Assembly (NCBI GenBank): GCA_000316135.1 | Contig: JH993935.1 | Location: 5,155-69,154 of the forward strand | Length of the DNA: 64,000 nt | Reading direction: 5' to 3' | Source of the DNA: Trachipleistophora hominis | Taxonomy: Eukaryota > Microsporidia > Pleistophoridae | Shown: piece by piece, positions 9,018-17,496 of the stretch | Position numbering within the stretch: position 1 is the first letter of the stretch | Layout: every line of letters starts with the position of its first letter | Program-made: the position numbers and the translations under genes | Notes under the pieces: generated by a model | Seen by the model: the letters and a program-made list of their open reading frames with translations, nothing else | Told to the model about the DNA's origin: nothing | Database searches by the model: none

Positions 9018-10224
9018 GAGGGGTGTTAACGTTGTTCGTGTTAATGGGGTGCTTTGTTTTGGAGGAAACGCTAAAATAGGGAATGTATTTTTTTGGTGTG
9101 TATTAATAATTCGTTTATAATTTACGTGCATTAATTATATGCGTGTAGTATTTGTAGTGTAGTATTTTATTATTTAACATTTACGTGTGTTATTAAATTG
9201 GTTAATGTTTTATTTATCATTAAAAGTAATTTCTACAAAATGCAATTTTTATAATGCGATCTAAATTAGTAATGTAGAACAATAGCATAAACAAGAAAAA
9301 AAAATTATTAGAATGCATAGATATGAAGAATAGAATGTATTGATACTAAGAGTAGAACGTATTATTAATATGAAGAGTAGAACGTATAGATATTAAGAAT
9401 AGAATGTATTGATACTAAGAGTAGAACGTATTATTAATATGAAGAGTAGAACGTATAGATACTAAGAGTAGAATGTATTGATATTAAGAGTATTTTATTA
9501 TGGACGTACTATAAATATTAAAAATAATAAATTATGGAGGTATTACTACAAATATTAAAAATAACTAAAAGAACGTACTATAATTAGTAAGAATGATTAA
9601 TAGAACGTATTACAAATATTAAGATTACTTGATAGAACGTACTACAAATATTAAAAATAATTTAACCAAAATAGAAATTTATAAAAATAGATGAAATACT
9701 ATGAATGGGTGTAGGATAGGAAATAAATAGGAGGTAAAAATAGAATACCATAGTAAAAGTGTATTAAAGTAAACAATTAGAATGTTTTAATTACGTTTTA
9801 ATTAATATACGTGTGAAAACGATTGTTTTCTTTTACAACCGTAATAATACGATACACCGTTAGTTGCACGTATTAGTTGCCTTAAATACGGTACATGCGA
9901 TTAAACACGTGATACTTTTATTATCAAGAGATGACAGGCCGAACGATAAAGAAAGCGTTAAAAAAGAAAAATACGTAATAATTGTGGAATGCTGATGAAT
10001 ATAAAAACGGTTGTAGTTGAAGAAAAGACGGGAGCTTAACGATAGAGGATGCAATACAGGAAGTTAGAAATACGGCAGTAACACGTTATAATAAATGTAA
10101 TTTATAGTTTTGTCAAGACAAGTATCAACAACGTTCTTAAGAAATGCTGATAATGCTTTTAGCAGCAGATTGAGTTAATCCTACCATCATACATCCTTTC
10201 CAGTTTGTTAACCCCAGCACAAAC
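9018..10224. repeat. spacer with AGTAGAACGTATxx repeats
   Basis: From about 9310 to 9490 a 20-45 bp unit (AGAGTAGAACGTATTATTAA, AGAATGTATTGATACTA) recurs six or more times. It drifts into GAACGTACTACAAATATTAA repeats up to about 9660. Beyond this the spacer is AT-rich with nothing further recognised up to the ATG at 10225. Confidence 0.75.
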
Positions 10225-11679
10225 ATGTTGTACAACCTCCTCTTCAATACTTTCGGAGTCCCAATTATTTTAGTTGTCACAGCAATGATGTATTCCATAA
10301 CAAGAACTAACAGCGATGAACGTTGCTATACTTACACTATGAATAGTGTTTATATAAAACGGGAGAGTGATGAACTGTTGGTGGTAGGTGATGGATGGAT
10401 GTATACGGTTGGTATATGGTATTTTGATGTTTTGTATGTTTTGTGTGTGTTAGGAGAACGGAGTGTTGATATGGTTGAGTGTGTTGATACTTTGTTACGT
10501 AGTAGAGGTAGGAATGGTGATAGTACGGGTAATAATGACAATAATAGAGAGAATAGTAGAGAGAATAGTAGAGAGAAAGAGAATAGTAGAGAGAACGATA
10601 GAAATAACGATAAAGAGAACAGCAAAGAGGACAATACAGACAAAGATAAAGAGAACAATACAAATGCTACAGATAATAATAATAATACAAACATTAACAC
10701 GCCATATTTACAACACTTGCCGCCATTCTCTAAGTTCATCAAAACCATCATTCTCTGCCAATCGCTTCCCTTCAAAATATCGTTCACCGCTCATCATCTA
10801 CTCCTATACAACACATATTCTGCATACGTACCCTACCGTATTTACACTCTACGTAATGCTCGTACACCGTTACGTATACGTAATATGAATGATGTGGTCA
10901 AGGAGATACACAATAGAATGGATGTGTTGGAATATGCTGATGATTGTACCATCAATAGTTTGGGTGTGTTTATTAAGAATGGTTATTTGGATGATATGGT
11001 GATTTACGTGTTTGATGGTGATATTGTGGTATTTGAATGTAGTAATGGTAATATGGATGACGTAGTAGATGACGAAGTAGATGACGAGGTAAAAGATGAT
11101 AAAGTTGAAGATGGTAGAGTAGATGACGAAATAAAAGATAAAGTAGATGATAATCAAGTAGAAGATGACAAACTAAAGGATGATAATCAAGTAGAAGATG
11201 ACAAACTAAAGGATGATAATCAAGTAAAAGATGACAAACTAAAGGATGATAATCAAGTAAAAGATGACAAACTAAAGGATGATAATCAAGTAAAAGATGA
11301 CAAACTAAAAGATGCACTCAATAGTAATAAAAACAACAATAGCACCGATCAATATTTAAACCACTACCTCAATCAACACCACATCACCTACAAACAAATG
11401 AAAATAAAGACGTGTACTACAGCACAAGCCAACATTAAAATACACATAAGATGCAAAAATGCAATCGATGGTCATCTCACGCTACGCAAACGAGGACCTG
11501 TACTGTTCGTAAGAAGAGGCTTAAAATCTATAATAATGAAAATGGTACCATGCACTGAGGATGAAAGATGGCGGTCGTATTGTGATAGTGTTGGGGATTG
11601 TTGTGGTACGTTGGAGAAGTGTGGAGAGGATAATGAAGGTGTTATGTATTTAAAGATGATTGGTGTTATTAAAGAGTAG
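10225..11679 (+). CDS. orphan membrane-anchored protein with acidic 11-mer repeats
   Basis: I do not recognise this 484-residue protein. It starts with a hydrophobic segment (about residues 5-23, FNTFGVPIILVVTAMMYS), so it is probably a signal-anchored or secreted protein. A folded-looking block (about 30-90) is followed by an Asn/Arg/Glu low-complexity tract (about 93-155), then a second folded block (155-275). Next comes a strongly acidic tract ending in five copies of an 11-residue unit DDNQVKDDKLK (about 310-365). The C-terminal 115 residues are basic, then Cys-containing (CTEDERW, DCCGTLEKC). Folded segments at both ends keep the frame, which argues for a real gene expanded by slippage. 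AACCCC precedes the ATG by about 15 nt. Confidence 0.7.
   Translation: MLYNLLFNTFGVPIILVVTAMMYSITRTNSDERCYTYTMNSVYIKRESDELLVVGDGWMYTVGIWYFDVLYVLCVLGERSVDMVECVDTLLRSRGRNGDSTGNNDNNRENSRENSREKENSRENDRNNDKENSKEDNTDKDKENNTNATDNNNNTNINTPYLQHLPPFSKFIKTIILCQSLPFKISFTAHHLLLYNTYSAYVPYRIYTLRNARTPLRIRNMNDVVKEIHNRMDVLEYADDCTINSLGVFIKNGYLDDMVIYVFDGDIVVFECSNGNMDDVVDDEVDDEVKDDKVEDGRVDDEIKDKVDDNQVEDDKLKDDNQVEDDKLKDDNQVKDDKLKDDNQVKDDKLKDDNQVKDDKLKDALNSNKNNNSTDQYLNHYLNQHHITYKQMKIKTCTTAQANIKIHIRCKNAIDGHLTLRKRGPVLFVRRGLKSIIMKMVPCTEDERWRSYCDSVGDCCGTLEKCGEDNEGVMYLKMIGVIKE
11146..11305 (+). repeat. coding minisatellite, 33-bp unit x about 5
   Basis: The unit contains GATGATAATCAAGTAAAAGA and TGACAAACTAAAG. Copies differ mainly by AGTAGAAG versus AGTAAAAG. 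The period of 33 keeps the frame and encodes an 11-residue acidic/basic repeat. Near-identity of the copies indicates recent expansion. Confidence 0.95.
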
Positions 11680-11732
11680 ATTATTAAGGTTGGGTGAATG
11701 GATTGGTATGGTATTAATACGAATGATGGTGT

Positions 11733-11823
11733 ATCAATTGGTGAGGAGTTATCAATTGGTGAGGAGTTATCAATTGGTGAGGAGTTATCAATTGGTGAGG
11801 AGTTATCAATTGGTGAGGAGTTA
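11733..11823 (+). repeat. 18-bp minisatellite x5
   Basis: Five perfect head-to-tail copies of ATCAATTGGTGAGGAGTT. The array lies just downstream of the orphan gene stop codon and is noncoding. Confidence 0.97.
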
Positions 11824-12180
11824 TTAATGGTAGGATGTATTGAATGATACTATAAGTTTTGTTAGAAAGAGATTTGTTCTTACGTATTAACTATGGTGGG
11901 TAGCTATTTGATAACAATATGTGGTGTGTGTTAATTGCCATTGTTACGTATTAACTATGGAGGATAATATAAAACGGCATAGAATAAGATACGTTAGATG
12001 AGAATTAGCACATTTATATGAAAGAACTATTTATAAAAAATTTATTAATTTAGGAAAAATAAATTATTTGACCCTTTTGGAAAGAAAATTTGTTCTAACT
12101 TGTCAGATAACCTATTTCATTTCTAAAAAGAGTTGCCTAAGTTACCACGTTTCTAATAAATTCGTTCATATATAAATTAA

Positions 12181-12225
12181 TACTCTCATATCAATATTAA
12201 ATAAAGTATCCTTTTGAAACAATAA
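12181..12225 (+). repeat. dispersed repeat family D, copy 1
   Basis: Contains ATCAATATTAAATAAAGTAT, the core of a family with further copies at 15725-15800 (+), 21740-21805 (-), 29036-29062 (-) and 30017-30065 (+). Confidence 0.65.
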
Positions 12226-12355
12226 CTTTATCCTTGTTCTTATCGATAGTTGTTGTCGTATTTTTTAGTAAAAATTAAGAAATTAATTATTGGTTGGCAG
12301 TATTGTTCAAATGAATAAGATATTTTGTTACCTTAAGCAACTTATTATCTCATAA

Positions 12356-12589
12356 GCTGTCGTTCTACATAGAGGGTTTACTAGCCTTGGTCAGGCTTTC
12401 AAGAAACATGAAGGTCTGAATCTTATCATCAATGTTTCTTTAGCGTCCTGTTTTGCATGGCTTGTTACTCAGACTGTTGGTCGCATATTTAGATGCTCTT
12501 TCGTAGAATATCTGGTCGGCAGTAAACTTGAATTACCCGTCAGTAGTAAAAAATTACCGAGCAAGTTTTCAAACATAGAAATTGACTAA
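12356..12589 (+). pseudogene. ATG-less open frame, protein-like relic
   Basis: This is a 77-codon frame between two TAA stops without an initiator ATG. It reads as ordinary protein (AFKKHEGLNLIINVSLASCF, then AWLVTQTVGRIFRCSFVEYL), with balanced composition unlike translated AT-rich spacer. It is probably the remains of a gene or transposon frame. No family was recognised. Confidence 0.3.
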
Positions 12590-13007
12590 TAACGAATATT
12601 TTTTAATTTCTACTGCAGTTTAAATGTATTTGTCTAAAACTGATCAGTTAGCTTGTAGTTAAGGAAACGTGTCTATCGGGAATAGACGGCTAAAAACGGT
12701 TAATAAATCAGTTATTTAAATGATATATGGATCATACGTACGAACGTTGATTGCACAGCTGTTACACTTGTGATACGAGTCACGTATTGTAGAACTATCT
12801 ATGATGGTTGAGAGGCTGTCACACACATATACACCATGATAATCAACTTTAAGCGAGTAACTTTAATTAATTCATTCCTACCGTCTTGAAAGGCCGTTGT
12901 TGTAGATCCTGCAATTTATTGCAGGTATTGATGAAAATACACATCAGTGCGTTCATTTATGTTCAACCGGATACGACACAATCACCTGGTTACCCGGGAT
13001 ATGCTCA

Positions 13008-13570
13008 TTAGGCGAGAAAAAGGAAAGAGAAACCATATGTTGTCTTGCGTGAAGGATGGATTAAGCATAGAATAAGGATCTTTGGCTGGTTTATAGAATG
13101 CCAGGAACTAAATACATGTGAGAATCCTCGGGGAGGGGAATTCCTCGAGATGCTCTTGGAAGGGAATCTCACGTAAGTTATGACTTGAGTATTAAGATCG
13201 CTGCTACAGCAGCATATCTTACCGCTGTTGTGAGGATGCGCACAGAAATGTTGTGCGAGCTGATGCACTAATTTCCTCCATGAACCAAAGGCCAGTGGGC
13301 ATGCTAGATCATAGCAGACCAAAGGATATTCTGCGTACTTTTCAAGTAGTAAAAGTAAATCAGGGAGCCTCTAAGAAAAAACGGCAGTTTAACACATTTT
13401 ATTGTTATCAAAAGCAACATTTAATCATTAAAAAGGAAACTTTGTTATTCCATGAACCATCGGTCGTTGAGGCCATGGTCGGCGTGCCAGGAGAGTCTGT
13501 TTGGTGCGTGAGGAATCGTGAGGCGTTAAGTAAATTGACTTTTTAGTTAGATGATATGTTATAAGGTAAT
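13008..13570 (-). repeat. dispersed repeat family A, long reverse copy
   Basis: The reverse complement matches 50990-51345 over more than 330 bp in the same order: GCCTTTGGTTCATGG, GAAATTAGTGC, CTCACAACA, AAGTCATAACTT, CGTGAGAT and GGATTCTCACATGT. Upstream on its strand (13440-13570) lies the AGTTTAATTA.../ACCATGGTC head part seen in other copies. Both copies translate with limited similarity in one frame, but stops interrupt them, so this is a noncoding or decayed mobile element. Confidence 0.8.
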
Positions 13571-13989
13571 AATTAAACTAACTTTCAATAAAAAAAAGTA
13601 AATTGGCTTTCAAGCAAAAAAGGAAACTTTATTAAATCAATAACCAACTATTACCTTTACTTTAATGTCTTCTATTATTCTTTTATACTATTTACGCATC
13701 TCAATAGGTGTTTAAAATTACTTTCTAATTAAAACTTACATTTGGTCACATATAGTGCATGAGAAGCAGCATATAACACTATGTAAATAAAAATAGAAAA
13801 CGAGTTTATAACAAATAACTGCGCTATCCCGTTTTAAAATGCAGCTGTGAATTGCTATGTAGAGATCATTAGCATTTACTTCTGTACTATTTTAATTGTT
13901 TTATAAATCTGCCTATTTTTACGCAACTTTTATTTCGAATAAGAATTAGGACTCAATTTCTAGTCGAAGGCTGTATTTTCTTCAAATAT

Positions 13990-14150
13990 TATCGGTAACA
14001 AATTGCTAGATCTGTGTCTGAATATGGTGATAGCATAGCAACCTATAACTTTTAACTTATTGCTAAAAGGTAAAATAATATTTATGGATTGTTTCCTCAA
14101 ACTGACCAATCATCTTGCAAATTGTTTTTTCATTATTATGATTAACATTC
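13990..14150 (+). repeat. dispersed repeat family E, copy 3
   Basis: Shares ACTGACCAATCATCTTGCAA, AGGTAAAATAATATTTATGG and CCTATAACTT with the copies at 4195-4355 and 8275-8400. Confidence 0.6.
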
Positions 14151-15569
14151 AGGAAGGAACGTTATATTTTACAACAATTTAAAGTGTGTAACATTATAAA
14201 ATGGAAATATGTGATTATATTCTCTTTTTAATTACGTACCTTCACTATAAAAAATAAATTTAAAGCTGTTTAATACCAGGAAAGACTATTTTTGGTTGTA
14301 ATTGGTAGAAACATCAAGTAAGCTCCTGCACAAAAATGAACACTGTACATGGACAAAAGCTGGCGAGTATGATCAATCCCGTAGACCAGAACAGTGCCTA
14401 TGACATGGAATGATAATTGAAAATACGTTTTTAAAAAATGGTACACGTACTTTATGATTAACTTTGATAACAAGCATCATATCATCATATTCGTTAATAT
14501 ACAATTAAGACGTGGTAATTAAATTAAAAACGGGTATATAATGACAAATAGTGTTTTAGTGAATATTTTGAACGAAGGCGATGCAGAAATACACCACAAC
14601 ATTTTACAACATTCATGTGTATAATGAACTGATTTGTTACTTCAGCTACATCAATAATTTTCCAGGCAAAATGTGATGAAAAAGCAAAGTGATAATCTAT
14701 AGGAACGTACAGATTCTTTAACAAGAACAAAGAATATTATTTCAATAAAAGATGTCTTTACTTATTCTAACACTTGAATTAGAAAGTTTGTTACACTTAA
14801 CACAACAGTACGACCAGAAGAGTGTGTTTGATTAGGTAGTGAATATAAAGGTTATAATTAAACAGGCTTTTAGCAAAAAAACAATACTAGCGTTATAGAT
14901 GCATCTCAACAAGAAAAGAATTAAAATAAATATTAAATAACATTCCGCTTTGGAAGTTAAAATAGCACCATTATTAACTTATGGTAACGCTATTTCCTTC
15001 TATGCCGTTTATCTACACATAATGTTTTATTATATGACGTGTATTTTAAGAACCTTTCCTATCACTATTACATGAATTGCAAATATCGATTGCCTTGATC
15101 GCTCTCAACGGATCGGAAGAGTGTGTTAAATTTATTGAAGTGTGTAGTGGCAATAAATAAACATATTTTAAGTAAAACCTTTTTCATCCAATATTCGTAC
15201 ATCAACTAATTGTATATTTTAGTATAGACCATGTTAAATATTATCCTCATTCTTTTTTCTTGTATCTTAATCACTTTTTCTTCGTGATAATATAAGAGAA
15301 AGAAAAACGATATGAACTATCAATTCAGTTCTACGAACCAAATAAACAAAGAAAACATAATATAGTAATAATGTTTTACTGTACTATTGTTCATTTATTT
15401 ACAAAGAAACATTTTATCACTGTGAGTATGTAAATGTAATTTTAACCATTTTCTATTCAATACATGTTATAATATTTGTTGAGCTGATACATATTGCAAC
15501 ATACGAGTTATTTATTTAAATGTTTGAACAAGAAGGTTCGTTCCTGGCCAACACTACTTAAGCAATTGT

Positions 15570-15690
15570 TAACGGAGTTAAACCATGAATCAACGGTCGT
15601 TAAGACCATGATCGATGCTCAGTACGCCAGAAGAGATCGTTTAGAGTGCGTAAAGAATTAATTAAACGGTCTTTCTAACAAAAAAAATCA
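15570..15690 (-). repeat. dispersed repeat family A, partial reverse copies
   Basis: Contains ACCATGAATCAACGGTCGTT and AATTAATTAAACGGTCTTTC, matching the family A head in reverse. Weaker reverse pieces are at 14800-14880 and 21470-21550. Confidence 0.6.
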
Positions 15691-15724
15691 ACAGAGTTAA
15701 CGCTTACAGACAAGTATTGGCGTG

Positions 15725-15800
15725 TATTACTGTTGAAAGTAGTACCTCTCATGTCAACATTAAGTAAAGTATCCTCTTTAGTAACAAAAATGATTAGATA
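15725..15800 (+). repeat. dispersed repeat family D, copy 2
   Basis: About 65 bp match the reverse complement of 21740-21805 at high identity, including TTGAAAGTAGTACCTCTCAT and AAAGTATCCTCTTTAGTAAC. Confidence 0.75.
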
Positions 15801-16185
15801 TTGTGTTTAGAACAGCTTTTTATTTATTAGGTCATTGAATACAAGAGAACGATGTTTTAAATCTTTGATTTTCTAACCTAAATCCATCTTATTCTACATT
15901 TCATTTATCTTACCACTTGATAAACGTTTTTACATTATATTATAGAATTAACCATAACCAACAGTCTTTGTTCATCAGTTCTTCCTTAGTAGTAAGGATG
16001 CCTTAGAGTAAGGGATGAATATCATAAATCTAAGAATGCTATTCTATTTAAAACCGCGTTTAACATCATCAATCTTTTCTTTTTATTTAAGAGTATGTTT
16101 AATGATCACCTTACAGCGTATCATCTAGTCAAACCAAATTTAATTTTCTCTAAGAGTATGTTAAATGATTATCTGTGCATACTTC

Positions 16186-16415
16186 ATCTAACCCTAACCG
16201 TTCATCTAACCCCGGTTCATCTAACCCTTAAATAGTTCATCTACCCTCTAACCCTCTCCATCCTCAACCCATTCCTCTAACCCTCTCCATCCTCAACCCA
16301 TTCCTCTAACCCTCCCCATCCTCAACCCATTCCTCTAACCCTCTCCGTCCTCAACCCATATTACTCTCCCCATTCCTCTAACCCTCTCCATTCAAATAGC
16401 CCATCTAACCCTTAT
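16186..16415 (+). repeat. CTAACCCT minisatellite upstream of the CID gene
   Basis: Irregular CATCTAACCCTAACC and TTCATCTAACCC motifs lead into about four copies of a 29-bp unit (CCTCTAACCCTCTCCATCCT then CAACCCATT). The array ends about 65 nt before the ATG at 16482. The motif resembles telomeric CCCTAA repeats and the boxes upstream of the Myb and EFL1 genes. Confidence 0.85.
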
Positions 16416-16481
16416 CTCAACCACCCCTCTAAAATATCCTTAACCCCCATTAATTTTAAAAATAAATCGTACAACCCTTCC

Positions 16482-16988
16482 ATGTCACTATTCTCCCAAG
16501 AAACCTTCATAAAAGAAATACGTACATTATCACCAACCCAAGAGAAGATAAAGACCCTAGCCCTATACATGAAGACAACATCCACCGAATCAACCCGCAT
16601 GCTGCGCATTCTAGACCAAGAATACGCAAAAAGCAACGCCTACCACAAGCTAAACATATTCTACCTGGCAAACGAGCTCATCCAAACGATAAAGAACGAT
16701 GAGAAGGACTTAGCACTGCTACACGAGCAGATAAAAAGTTTTGTGGTCTCCAATTTTGATGATGCGTATGCTGAGATGAGCAAGTATCCGGTGCTTAAGG
16801 GCAAGCTGATGGAGCTTAAGGGTGTGTGGGTGGAGAGGAAGCTTTTTGGGGATGCTGAGCTTGCGGATGGGGCGTTGCCGTACACTTATGGACGGGAGGA
16901 GGTTATTAGGAAGATAGAGGAGTATTTTGATTGTCGAGAGGCACTTGCCGAGTATCTTGATGGAATGGTGAAGAATCTAAGGCGGTAG
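16482..16988 (+). CDS. CTD-interacting domain (CID) protein, RPRD1/Rtt103-like
   Basis: The 168-residue protein consists almost entirely of a CID/RPR domain, an eight-helix fold that binds the phosphorylated C-terminal domain of RNA polymerase II during 3'-end processing and termination. The diagnostic helix is visible as YHKLNIFYLANELIQTIKND (about 53-72), matching the family 'KLxxLYLANDVIQ' motif. The N-terminal SLFSQETFIKEIRTLSPTQEKI also fits helix 1. No RNA-recognition or zinc-finger region follows, so it is the minimal Rtt103/RPRD1 type rather than Pcf11 or Nrd1. ACCCTTCC directly precedes the ATG. It converges with EFL1. Confidence 0.82.
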   Translation: MSLFSQETFIKEIRTLSPTQEKIKTLALYMKTTSTESTRMLRILDQEYAKSNAYHKLNIFYLANELIQTIKNDEKDLALLHEQIKSFVVSNFDDAYAEMSKYPVLKGKLMELKGVWVERKLFGDAELADGALPYTYGREEVIRKIEEYFDCREALAEYLDGMVKNLRR

Positions 16989-17496
16989 GGTTGATTAATG
17001 GAAAGGTGAAGAATCTAAAGCAGTAGGTCTATTGACGTATCGTATTAAATAAAGACGTTCTAACAGTTGATGCACGTAATGGTTGTATCTTACGCAGTGT
17101 TACCATTAAATAAATTGATAGGGATGGATAGAGGATTAGTATAGATGGTAGAGGATTAGTATAGATGGTGGGGAGGTAGGATAGATGGTAGGGAGGTAGT
17201 AGGTAGGATAGTAGAAGGTAGGGTATAGATGGTAGAGGATAAGGATAGAGGATTAGGATAGTAGTGGGTAGGGTATAGATGGTAGTAATACTTGATAGTG
17301 ATTATGATAGTATTATACTCCTCTATTACACTCTTATCAATCATATTATACTTCTCTTATAAAAATATTATACTCCTCTATTACTACTGCCTTAATCTAC
17401 CCTACCAATACTACCTCCTCAACCTACCCTCATCCTCAACCTACCCCCTTAACCTACACCCTCAACCTACCTCCTCAACCTACCCCCCCACAAGAC
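16989..17496. repeat. mirror-image G-rich and C-rich repeat arrays between convergent genes
   Basis: From about 17115 to 17290 the plus strand repeats TAGATGGTAGAGGATTAG and GGGAGGTAG. From about 17400 to 17490 it repeats CTCAACCTACCCCC. Each gene therefore ends in a G-rich, TAGG-containing array on its own coding strand. No gene lies between. Confidence 0.85.

Larger units (their letters stand above)
11680..16481. other. gene desert, 4.8 kb, rich in repeats and relics
   Basis: No intact gene was found. Contents: an 18-bp minisatellite (11733-11823), family D repeats (12181-12225 and 15725-15800), an ATG-less protein-like frame (12356-12589), the long family A repeat in reverse (13008-13570), a family E copy (13990-14150), further reverse family A pieces (14800-14880 and 15570-15690), a partial forward family A copy (16078-16140) and the CTAACCCT array (16186-16415). 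Confidence 0.7.

Noticed and set aside
16186..16415. Internal telomere or chromosome end
   Set aside because: The units are 29-bp minisatellites with CTAACCCT cores, not pure telomeric repeats, and genes continue on both sides.
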